Assembly: GCA_002389705.1 (NCBI GenBank)
Contig: DGQJ01000399.1
Location: 1,974-8,122, forward strand
Length of the DNA stretch: 6,149 nt
Direction of reading: 5' to 3'
DNA from: Bacteroidales bacterium UBA4417
Lineage (GTDB): Bacteria > Bacteroidota > Bacteroidia > Bacteroidales > UBA4417
A program made the position numbers and the translations under genes. The notes beneath the pieces are model-generated. The model worked only from the letters and a program-made list of their open reading frames with translations. It searched no databases and was not told the origin of the DNA. Shown here in pieces: positions 1 through 6,010 of the stretch; within the stretch, counting starts at the first letter, position 1, and the number at the start of each line of letters is the position of its first letter.

Positions 1-185
1 AATACAATACTTCGGAATTTAGCATTGGTGCTGGATATAACCTGTTTATGGCTAAGAATCTCGCACTGGTTCCCAGGATAAATTACAGTATGTACACCCG
101 TAAGGAGGCTGATACAGATGCAAAGGACAAAAGGAGCGGAATTGAAGCCGGATTTTCCATGCGATATTCCTTCACCTTTGAATGA
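1..185 (+). CDS. 3' end of an outer-membrane beta-barrel-like protein (partial)
   Basis: Reading from base 3 gives 60 residues up to the TGA at 183-185; the start lies outside the window. The fragment alternates short polar and aromatic strands, for example a Gly-Ala-Gly-Tyr-Asn turn near residues 9-13 and a final strand, Met-Arg-Tyr-Ser-Phe-Thr-Phe-Glu. A charged Lys/Asp/Arg-rich loop (about residues 33-44) separates the last two strands. This pattern of amphipathic strands ending with aromatics at the C-terminus is typical of Bacteroidota outer-membrane barrels. The other two plus-strand frames hit stops early (19-21 and 79-81), which supports this frame. The gene converges on the EF-G paralogue, and a terminator follows 88 bp after the stop. 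I cannot name the family from this much sequence, and a periplasmic beta-rich protein is possible. Confidence 0.6.
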   Translation, partial: YNTSEFSIGAGYNLFMAKNLALVPRINYSMYTRKEADTDAKDKRSGIEAGFSMRYSFTFE

Positions 186-272
186 CACTTCCGTGAATGA
201 ATATGCTCGTTTTTTAATCCCCGCCAATTTTAATTTCGAACACTCCACTTTTGAGACAGCCTCTTGTTTAAT

Positions 273-304
273 AAAAAACCCCGGCCAACAAGCCAGGGTT
301 TTTT
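273..304. terminator. Bidirectional intrinsic terminator between convergent genes
   Basis: A6 plus CCC and GGC (273-285) can pair with GCC, GGG and T6 (292-304). There is one C-A mismatch (282/295) and a six-base loop (286-291). Because the stem has an A-run on one side and a T-run on the other, each strand reads as a GC hairpin followed by a U-tract. It sits between the plus-strand stop at 185 and the minus-strand stop at 330, so it can end both transcripts. Confidence 0.88.
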
Positions 305-329
305 GATATAGATTGGAAAGTTACGAAAA

Positions 330-2465
330 CTATTCTTCTTCTTTTTCCTGTTCTTCGTAAGCTTTGAGCAGGGCGGTTTGTACATCGGGTGGAACCTGGG
401 CGTATTCGGCAAATGCCAGCGAATAGGTACCGCTGCCCGAGGTAAGCGAGCTCAGTGCGGTGGAGTAGCGGTTCATTTCGGCCAATGGAACTTTGGCTTT
501 AATAATCTGGTAGTTTCCTTCGCTGTCCATACCCATAATAATGGCGCGACGGCCCTGCAGGTCGGTCATAATATCGCCCATACGGTCGGCAGGAACCATA
601 ACCTCTACATCATAAATAGGCTCAAGAATTTTGGGACCTGCATTTTTAAATGCTTCTTTAAACGCATTACGGCCTGCCAGTTTAAAGGCAAGTTCGTTCG
701 AGTCGACCGGGTGCATTTTACCATCGTAAATATTTACAACAATATCGCGGGCATATGAACCTGTAAGCGGGCCTTCTTCAATTTTTTCCATAATCCCTTT
801 CAGTATAGCCGGCATAAAGCGTGCATCGATGGCTCCACCCACGATACAGTTGTTGTACACCAGTTTGCCGCCCCATGGCAATGGCTGCTCATCGGTACCA
901 CGTACAGGGAATTCGCTCTGGAATTTCATGCCTTCGGTATAAGGCTCAATCATCATATGCACTTCGCCAAACTGGCCGGCGCCACCCGATTGTTTTTTGT
1001 GGCGGTACATGGCTTTAGCCGATTTGGTAATGGTTTCGCGGTATGGGATTTTAGGGGCAATAAAGTCGACAGCAATTTTGTCGAGGTGCTCGAGGTGCCA
1101 TTTTGCGATATTCAGGTGAAGTTCGCCTTGTCCTTTAATGATAACCTGTTTGAGTTCTTTCGAATATTCAACCAGCAGGGTTTGGTCCACTTTGTGCATT
1201 TCGTTGAGGCGAGCGCCCAGTTTTTCGTCGTCGCCCGAATTTTTGGCTTTAATAGCCATGCTGATTTTCGGGGCCGGGAAAGCGATGGGAACAATTACAT
1301 CATCGGCATTTTTAGCCGAGTTGAGTGTATCGCCGGTACGTGTGCTTTTTAGTTTGATGGTAGCTGCAATATCGCCGGCGCATACTTTTTCAATTTTTTC
1401 GCGTTTTTTACCGGCAACCAGCAATAATTGCGGAATACGCTCTTTGCCTGAGTTGGCACTGTTTACCAGGTCCATGGCCTCGGTAATTTCGCCGCCATAT
1501 ACTTTAAAGAAAGCAATTTCGCCCAGGTGTTCCTCAATAGAGATTTTGAAAATGCGCAGGCAAGCCGGGTCGGCAGCATTGCATTTCAGATCTTTTCCGC
1601 CAACGGTTTTCACTGCCGGCATTTCGTCGGGTGCGGGTGCTGATGAACAGATAAATTCCATCAAGCGGCCAACGCCCTTGTTATGTTTTGCCGAGAGGCA
1701 GAAAACCGGGAACAAACCACGTGAAATGATCCCTGATTTCAATCCGTTTTCGAGCTGTTCTTCGGTAAGCGATCCGTTTTCGAAGAAAGCTTCCATGAGT
1801 GACTCATCACTTTCGGCTGCTTTTTCTATCAGTTCGCCCTGAAGCTTTTCGGCTTTTGCCATTTCGCCGGCAGGGATATCGAGTACTTCGGGTTTGCCAC
1901 CGCCATCAGGATACTTAAGCATTTTCATCTGTAAAAGGTCGATGATGCTGTTAAAGCTATGACCTTCGTTTACAGGATATTGCATTACAGTAATATTGCC
2001 TCCGAACTGTGTTTTCAGTTGGCGAACCGTTTCCTCGAAATTGGCTTTTTCGTGTTCCAGCTGGTTCACGGCAACAATTACCGGGGTTTGTTTTTTATTG
2101 GTCTGCCTCCAGGTAATTTCAGTTCCTACTTCAACACCGTTCTGTGCATTTACAAGCATCACAGCGGTATCAACCACATGAAGCGCTGCCACGGTTTCGC
2201 CGATAAAATCATCGAAACCCGGGGTGTCAATTATATTTATTTTCTTGCCTTTAAATTCAGTATACATTACCGTCGAGCTCACTGAATTCTGCCTTTCCAA
2301 TTCTATCTCACGATAATCGGAAACGGTATTTTTGTCTTCAATTGTTCCACGACGGTTAATTAATCCGCCTTCAAAAAGCATTGCTTCGGCTGTAGTCGTT
2401 TTTCCTGACTTGGCTCCGCCGATAAGTGCAATATTCCTTACTTCGCTTGTCTTGTAGACTTTCAT
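330..2465 (-). CDS. EF-G paralogue (EF-G2-like) with altered GTPase motifs
   Basis: This 711-residue translation factor of the EF-G family promotes tRNA-mRNA translocation on the ribosome. All five domains are visible: G domain (about 1-278), II (300-395), III (396-470, with GQGELHL at 445-451), IV (474-610, with QSGGAGQFG at 492-500 and the tip His585) and V (612-690). The P-loop is intact as G16-x4-G21-K22-T23. Elsewhere the GTPase signature has drifted from canonical EF-G: the P-loop Asp is Lys19, the switch I Thr is Ser61, the catalytic His of DTPGH is Phe84 (DTPGF), and NKxD is N134-Q-L-E137. Domain IV carries an insert of about 20 residues (about 517-540), and the C-terminus is acidic. 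From memory, a Bacteroides EF-G2 paralogue of this type lacks GTPase activity and supports translation during starvation; a shared role here is inference. The ATG start at 2465 is fixed by a promoter 54 bp upstream. It is not the housekeeping fusA, because the motifs are too divergent and no rpsL, rpsG or tuf gene is nearby. Confidence 0.93.
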   Translation of the reverse strand: MKVYKTSEVRNIALIGGAKSGKTTTAEAMLFEGGLINRRGTIEDKNTVSDYREIELERQNSVSSTVMYTEFKGKKINIIDTPGFDDFIGETVAALHVVDTAVMLVNAQNGVEVGTEITWRQTNKKQTPVIVAVNQLEHEKANFEETVRQLKTQFGGNITVMQYPVNEGHSFNSIIDLLQMKMLKYPDGGGKPEVLDIPAGEMAKAEKLQGELIEKAAESDESLMEAFFENGSLTEEQLENGLKSGIISRGLFPVFCLSAKHNKGVGRLMEFICSSAPAPDEMPAVKTVGGKDLKCNAADPACLRIFKISIEEHLGEIAFFKVYGGEITEAMDLVNSANSGKERIPQLLLVAGKKREKIEKVCAGDIAATIKLKSTRTGDTLNSAKNADDVIVPIAFPAPKISMAIKAKNSGDDEKLGARLNEMHKVDQTLLVEYSKELKQVIIKGQGELHLNIAKWHLEHLDKIAVDFIAPKIPYRETITKSAKAMYRHKKQSGGAGQFGEVHMMIEPYTEGMKFQSEFPVRGTDEQPLPWGGKLVYNNCIVGGAIDARFMPAILKGIMEKIEEGPLTGSYARDIVVNIYDGKMHPVDSNELAFKLAGRNAFKEAFKNAGPKILEPIYDVEVMVPADRMGDIMTDLQGRRAIIMGMDSEGNYQIIKAKVPLAEMNRYSTALSSLTSGSGTYSLAFAEYAQVPPDVQTALLKAYEEQEKEEE

Positions 2466-2518
2466 TGTAAAAGTAAATTTATTGTGATTGAAACAGTTAT
2501 TCGGAGATATATGGGTTG

Positions 2519-2549
2519 CAAAGTTATAAATTGTAGTAATATATGCAAA
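2519..2549 (-). promoter_or_regulatory. Bacteroidota-type promoter for the EF-G paralogue
   Basis: On the minus strand, TTTG (2549-2546, the -33 element) is followed after 19 bases by TAACTTTG (2526-2519), an exact match to the -7 consensus TAnnTTTG. Transcription would start near 2512, giving a leader of about 47 nt before the ATG at 2465. That leader is AT-rich and has no Shine-Dalgarno sequence, as is usual in this phylum. It gives the EF-G paralogue its own transcript, separate from the membrane-protein gene upstream. Confidence 0.75.
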
Positions 2550-2782
2550 TGTTCTGGAAAAAGAGGGGAATTAAAATTTATAAAACGGCTTAAGTAACTG
2601 ATTACAGGGAACCCATGGATACTGGGTTTGGCATAGTGACTGTAAAAAGGCTGATCAGGAAAGCAGGTGCCGGGGATAACCATTTGCCGGTGCAAATCAC
2701 TAAGCTGATGGTTGTTGAGGCGGTGACAACAAAAGCATGCAGATTCTGGCTATATGAAGGGCTGCGGTCTTCAATCGGGCGC
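2550..2782. other. Intergenic stretch with no supported gene
   Basis: I see no convincing gene here. A reading frame open on the plus strand (2615-2923) runs into the Gate-protein gene antisense, and its translation looks like no family I recognise. Two short perfect hairpins occur. AACCCA (2610-2615) pairs with TGGGTT (2623-2628) across a seven-base loop, and ATTTGC (2682-2687) pairs with GCAAAT (2692-2697) across a four-base loop. Neither is followed by a U-tract on the minus strand, so I do not call a terminator for the gene ending at 2783. Confidence 0.5.
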
Positions 2783-3748
2783 TTACGGACGGATTTGTTC
2801 AAGTGCCTTTTTGCTGCCGTAAATCGCCAGGAGTTTAAGCTCGGCTTTTCGGATCCATACTGCCGCAATGGCAATGATCAGCCGGGGCCAGATAAGCCAG
2901 TGGATAGCATAGCCCAGAGTTAGAAAAAGCAAAGGGTCTTCGAGCTGGGAGTGCGACAATGCCACGTGGTGGTTCAGCAGGTCGGCATCCTGCCGGTTCA
3001 TGCGGCCTTTTTCCGATTCTTCAATCATAATGGCTGAGCCATAAGCCAGCCCGATAAGGTTAGCCACCACCCACGACAAGGTAGTGCTGCGTGGCAGACC
3101 GAATACTTTCATGAGCGGCGACAAGGGTCTTTCAATAATGCCAAGCCAGCCGAACTCGTCGAGTATGCGCTGGAATACCAGCAGGATATTTACCAGTATC
3201 AAAATTTTGATGGTAGTGCGCGAAATGGAATTGAACCAGTGCATAAAAGCGGTACCAAACGTTTCCTGGTGCTGAACCAGGGCATGTACATCGGGTGAAA
3301 TACTGCCTGGCATCAGCAGGTTCAGCATCCAGCCAATTACCAGGCTGCCGGTGAGCCTGAGCAAAAGCATACGCACAACGGAAGAGCCGGTGCGGTTCAT
3401 CACGGCGGTTTCGATGAGGAAACCGTGCGATACCAGGCACATGGTGCCGATAATGATCCCTTCGCGTACAGGGAGTTGCAACAGCGAAAGTACCGCCACC
3501 ACCGAGTAAATATTTGTAAAAATACTGGTAACCAACACAATGGCCGAAACACCTGGCAGGCCTATATGCCCGAAGAGCGGACCGGTATACTGCGCCATGA
3601 GGTTAAGTGCACCGAAATAACCGAGCAGCATCACAGCAAACGAAACCGGGATGGTGATTTTAATGAGCCACCAGGCTGTTTTCATGCCTTTGGGCAGGGC
3701 CGATGTTACGGCATGTGTAAGCCGGTGAAGGGTGGGATTTTGAAACAC
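2783..3748 (-). CDS. Nucleoside recognition (Gate) domain inner-membrane protein
   Basis: This 321-residue polytopic membrane protein matches the nucleoside recognition/Gate family, to which SpmA/SpmB-like and YjiH-like proteins also belong. Hydrophobic segments lie at about 25-45, 64-92, 96-115, 125-147, 178-195, 225-244 and 270-298. Family-like features include a Gly/His/Glu stretch near 107-116 (SHGFLIETAV), a Gly-rich helix at 225-240, and a polar SHSQLED motif at 265-271 before the last hydrophobic region. The GTG at 3748 is chosen because no ATG lies between it and an upstream in-frame stop (3782-3784), and a -7 promoter element sits just upstream at 3769-3776. The next ATG, residue 22, would remove a plausible basic N-terminus. 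The substrate is unknown: the family name reflects proposed nucleoside binding, and transport has not been shown for most members. The protein lies between two unrelated units and looks monocistronic. Confidence 0.85.
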   Translation of the reverse strand: MFQNPTLHRLTHAVTSALPKGMKTAWWLIKITIPVSFAVMLLGYFGALNLMAQYTGPLFGHIGLPGVSAIVLVTSIFTNIYSVVAVLSLLQLPVREGIIIGTMCLVSHGFLIETAVMNRTGSSVVRMLLLRLTGSLVIGWMLNLLMPGSISPDVHALVQHQETFGTAFMHWFNSISRTTIKILILVNILLVFQRILDEFGWLGIIERPLSPLMKVFGLPRSTTLSWVVANLIGLAYGSAIMIEESEKGRMNRQDADLLNHHVALSHSQLEDPLLFLTLGYAIHWLIWPRLIIAIAAVWIRKAELKLLAIYGSKKALEQIRP

Positions 3749-3768
3749 TGCTTTAATAAACGATGGGG

Positions 3769-3776
3769 CAAAATTA
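3769..3776 (-). promoter_or_regulatory. Promoter -7 element for the Gate-domain gene
   Basis: TAATTTTG on the minus strand is an exact TAnnTTTG match, and its last base lies 20 bases before the GTG. No clear TTTG is found 17-23 bp further upstream, so the -33 half is weak or absent. Transcription would start near 3762, leaving a leader of about 14 nt, which rules out any start codon further upstream. Confidence 0.6.
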
Positions 3777-3820
3777 CATTTTTATCTGTAACCGGCTGGG
3801 ATAAATGAGGTATACCTAAA

Positions 3821-3860
3821 GCAAAAACTTCCTTCTGCCGGGGCAAAAGGAAGTTTATTA
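3821..3860 (-). terminator. Strong intrinsic terminator ending the envelope-gene cluster
   Basis: AAACTTCCTT (3825-3834) pairs perfectly with AAGGAAGTTT (3847-3856). After a C-A mismatch the stem continues as TGC/GCA (3836-3838 with 3843-3845) around a CGGG loop. On the minus strand the hairpin ends in a run of five T (3827-3823). It begins about 40 bp after the stop of the gene ending at 3898, and it insulates the Gate-domain gene from read-through. Confidence 0.88.
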
Positions 3861-3897
3861 AATCCCGAACCCTGGTGGGCCAGGCTGAGAATATGTT

Positions 3898-4596
3898 TTA
3901 AAATTTACCGAATTTAAACGAAAAACCAGCGGTAAAACCATCCATCGGGTTCGACGAGAAGCTACTGTTATCCAGCGCCGTGGTAAACCTGTAGCTTCCG
4001 CCCACAGCCAGCCGCATCCAGCGGGCTACGTTAAATTCTATTTCCACTCCAGGCTCGGCAATCAGGAAAGCCTCGGCATTTTCCACATACATATCGGTAT
4101 GATCGTAAGGATATGAATAATCGGTAATAATGCTGCGGGCAATGCCTCCGCCGCCCAGTAATATTGGGAATGCCACATGAACCGGGTACCTGGGGAATAA
4201 AATGGGTTCAATAAGTATACCGCCATAACCGCCGTTATAACCATAGCTTGTATTCGAACCCGGCAACGTTTCATAGAGCTCGGTAAAAAATCCTTTCCCC
4301 GAAAATCCCACAGCAAGCCCATGGTTGGCAATGTAAGCCAGTGTTCCCCCGGCGCCGAAAGCATCATACCCGGCTACCTGAGAGTATTCGGTATGAAAAC
4401 CAAAATAGAATCCATTGGAGTGCCCGCGGCCGGTAAGCGTTTGTATCTCCGAAGATTTTGAGGTTTCGACATGTACCGGGTGTGGCTGAGCCGGTTGTTT
4501 TTCTTTATGCCCGAAAAGCCGGAGCGTGTCCTGAGCCTGTGCGGTTGAGCCTATTAAAGAAGCAATTACCAGGAGTATTAAAGCAGTATTTCTCAT
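3898..4596 (-). CDS. Exported 232-residue outer-membrane beta-barrel-like protein, function unknown
   Basis: It starts at ATG with a classic signal peptide: a short basic start, a hydrophobic core at about 5-15 and an AQA site, cleaved after Ala21. Then comes a Pro/Lys/His-rich linker (about 25-55), followed by alternating beta strands rich in Gly and aromatics. The protein ends in Lys-Phe-Gly-Lys-Phe, the terminal aromatic seen in many outer-membrane barrels. Key segments are GYNGGYGG (119-126), a PRYP motif (135-138), a Gly-rich GGGG (148-151), a Tyr/Asp/His-rich segment (159-170), and EPGVEIEFNV (181-190) before a final pair of strands. I recall similar Bacteroidota proteins of unknown function with a GYGG...EPGVE...KFGKF layout. 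It lies 59 bp downstream of another barrel-like gene and just before a strong terminator, so it is probably the last gene of the operon. Pore, adhesin or structural roles are all open. Confidence 0.75.
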   Translation of the reverse strand: MRNTALILLVIASLIGSTAQAQDTLRLFGHKEKQPAQPHPVHVETSKSSEIQTLTGRGHSNGFYFGFHTEYSQVAGYDAFGAGGTLAYIANHGLAVGFSGKGFFTELYETLPGSNTSYGYNGGYGGILIEPILFPRYPVHVAFPILLGGGGIARSIITDYSYPYDHTDMYVENAEAFLIAEPGVEIEFNVARWMRLAVGGSYRFTTALDNSSFSSNPMDGFTAGFSFKFGKF

Positions 4597-4655
4597 ACAA
4601 ATGTTTTTAAAATTATTGTTTTACTGATGTGTTTGTCTTTGTTATTTGTTGCCCA

Positions 4656-5159
4656 TTAAAACATATACCTTGCCCCGAATGCAATCACAAACAGGTGGAG
4701 CCCGAAGTTATGATCGTCGAAGAATTCGAAATAAGGTTTGCTCTCGAGGCTCAACGCAATGGGATATCGCGGAACGATATATTCGAATGAAAGAAATCCA
4801 TCGAAACCCAGTTGCATGGTGTTATATCCCGAATGATAATGTCCGTAGGTATACGAATCGTAATGATCGCAGTTACTATTTGCGCCGCCGATATGGGCTC
4901 CCGCACCATAGATAAAATTCAGGTTCAGGTCGTCGAAAAGCAAAGCAGGACGTTGTTTTTCGAAAAGAAAAGCAAGTGAGGTTCCATGGTTTTGCGAAAC
5001 CAGCATTAGTTCGCCGGCAACGTTGCGGTCGAACAGGCGGCGGTAGGTTACACCCCCGGCGCCACCCAGCCTCAGACCGGCAGCCTGCCTGTATTCCTGG
5101 CTAAAAGCCTGTGTACCCGCAAAAAACATTATAATGAACAGGGTAAAAATTCGTTTCAC
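4656..5159 (-). CDS. Exported 167-residue small outer-membrane beta-barrel-like protein, function unknown
   Basis: GTG at 5159 is the likely start. It gives Met-Lys-Arg followed by a hydrophobic core and a signal-peptidase site near residues 18-21 (Ala-Phe-Ser-Gln). Upstream codons contain no ATG before a stop at 5178-5180, and the next internal ATG (residue 11) would destroy the signal peptide. The mature part is a string of amphipathic strands ending in Gly-Ala-Arg-Tyr-Met-Phe, a typical barrel terminus. The layout (Gly-Ala-Gly strand at 85-88, a GFDGFLSFEY strand at 118-127, PRYP at 130-133, then ESKPYFEFF at 139-147) resembles small Bacteroidota barrel-like proteins of unknown function that I recall. 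Residues 97-112 are crowded with Asp, His and Tyr and probably form a loop. It sits between the head GIN lipoprotein gene (104 bp upstream) and a second barrel gene (59 bp downstream), with no promoter consensus in either gap. Confidence 0.72.
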   Translation of the reverse strand: MKRIFTLFIIMFFAGTQAFSQEYRQAAGLRLGGAGGVTYRRLFDRNVAGELMLVSQNHGTSLAFLFEKQRPALLFDDLNLNFIYGAGAHIGGANSNCDHYDSYTYGHYHSGYNTMQLGFDGFLSFEYIVPRYPIALSLESKPYFEFFDDHNFGLHLFVIAFGARYMF

Positions 5160-5263
5160 GGAAATAAGAATTAAAGGTTATGAATTGATGTTTTACTTTT
5201 ATGACGCATCAGCAGGTTGTGAGGTTACAGGCATGCAGGCGTATATTTTTTGATTTAACTGAT

Positions 5264-6010
5264 TTACTGATACCTTTTTACGGTTCCTGATCCCGTAATA
5301 TGGGTTGATATAGCCGGGCTACCCAGGTAGAATACATTTCCACTGCCCGAGATGGTAGCGTTCAGGGTTTTGGATGCAAAGGCGATAATGCTGCCGCTTC
5401 CCGAAATAAGTGCTGTGCACGATTCCTGTTGCATTTGTGGCAAATTGATATTGCCCGATCCCGAAACCATGAGGTGGGTATTCGTGGCAAAGCCGGTCAG
5501 TTCGAGGTTGCCCGAGCCAGAAAGTACGGCGTCGAGTTCGCCGGTATCAAAATTACCCATCACATTGCCTGAGCCCGAAATATTAATATTCATCCTTTCG
5601 GGACTGAAACTGCCGCAATCCACGTAACCCGAACCCGATAACCTGACGGATTGTAAAACCGGGGTATAAACAAAAACTTCGACAGGAAAATGTTCGTGAA
5701 TGCGGTATCCATCATTAAATCTTAAGGTAAGCGTGGTTCCGTTGGAATTGGTTACAAGGTATGGAAGCAGGTTCGATTCGGCTTTTACTTCTAGGCGGGT
5801 TTCACCGGAAGGAACTACGGTAACATGAAAACTGCCAGAAGAAGTTACTTCGCTGAAAGGCAGCACTGACCGTTGCTCCGTGGCCAGGTCGCGGTTACCA
5901 TCGATACGTTCGCTCACGCAACCCGACATGCTGATAATTAGTGCAATCAGGGCAAGCAGGATCAACAGGGTGGTATAAACTACAACTTGTGGTTTTTCTA
6001 TTGCTTTCAT
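5264..6010 (-). CDS. Head GIN (DUF2807) domain lipoprotein
   Basis: This 248-residue protein has a long hydrophobic segment (about 10-28) ending in a lipobox-like Met-Ser-Gly-Cys31, so it is probably lipidated at Cys31 and anchored in the membrane; Val-Ser-Glu follows the Cys. The start of the domain reads as a typical head GIN entry: EQRSVLPFSEV at about 45-55, Ser-Gly-Ser-Phe at 58-61, and ESNLLPYL at 78-85. The C-terminal half is a ladder of SGSG-type turns at 125, 145, 164, 183, 203, 221 and 239 (the last is Thr-Gly-Ser-Gly), spaced 18-20 residues, which suggests a beta-helix or beta-roll. The domain is annotated as a putative autotransporter adhesin, but its function is not established. 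The gene leads a three-gene minus-strand cluster with two barrel-like proteins. I see no TAnnTTTG promoter in the 139 bp visible upstream, so transcription may begin outside the window or use another sigma factor. Confidence 0.88.
   Translation of the reverse strand: MKAIEKPQVVVYTTLLILLALIALIISMSGCVSERIDGNRDLATEQRSVLPFSEVTSSGSFHVTVVPSGETRLEVKAESNLLPYLVTNSNGTTLTLRFNDGYRIHEHFPVEVFVYTPVLQSVRLSGSGYVDCGSFSPERMNINISGSGNVMGNFDTGELDAVLSGSGNLELTGFATNTHLMVSGSGNINLPQMQQESCTALISGSGSIIAFASKTLNATISGSGNVFYLGSPAISTHITGSGTVKRYQ
5285..5638 (-). repeat. In-gene ladder of seven SGSG-type repeats
   Basis: Seven degenerate units of 54-60 bp encode an 18-20 residue period, each centred on Ser-Gly-Ser-Gly (Thr-Gly-Ser-Gly in the last) followed by a hydrophobic strand. 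On the plus strand the repeats appear as recurring CCCGA-n-CCCGAA-like blocks. The units are divergent outside the core, which argues for an old structural repeat and not recent tandem expansion. Confidence 0.8.

Noticed and set aside
1138..1842. Long plus-strand reading frame antisense to the EF-G paralogue (234 codons)
   Set aside because: The minus strand clearly encodes conserved EF-G domains across this stretch, and the plus-strand translation shows no family-like pattern.
330..2465. Ribosomal protection (TetM/TetO-type) resistance protein as an alternative identity
   Set aside because: The domain IV sequence, the Leu-Pro-Trp-Gly-Gly insert and the altered GTPase motifs fit the EF-G2 class; TetM-type proteins keep a working GTPase motif set.
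2682..2697. Perfect hairpin ATTTGC/GCAAAT considered as a terminator for the Gate-domain gene
   Set aside because: It has only six base pairs and no U-tract follows on the minus strand; it could equally be a chance palindrome.
2602..2874. Minus-strand reading frame of 90 codons overlapping the end of the Gate-domain gene
   Set aside because: It shares DNA with the end of a well-supported gene in another frame and looks like chance.
2615..2923. Plus-strand reading frame of 102 codons crossing the intergenic gap
   Set aside because: It overlaps the Gate-domain gene antisense by about 140 bp, has no promoter or recognisable motif, and its translation is not protein-family-like.
5240..5270. Short TGATTTA-like direct repeats and a T-run after the lipoprotein stop codon
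   Set aside because: The units are only seven to nine bases long and there is no hairpin with a U-tract on the minus strand, so there is no support for a terminator or a functional repeat.
5352..5627. Plus-strand reading frame within the head GIN lipoprotein gene
   Set aside because: It is the antisense of the SGSG repeats, which makes it repetitive and open by base composition.
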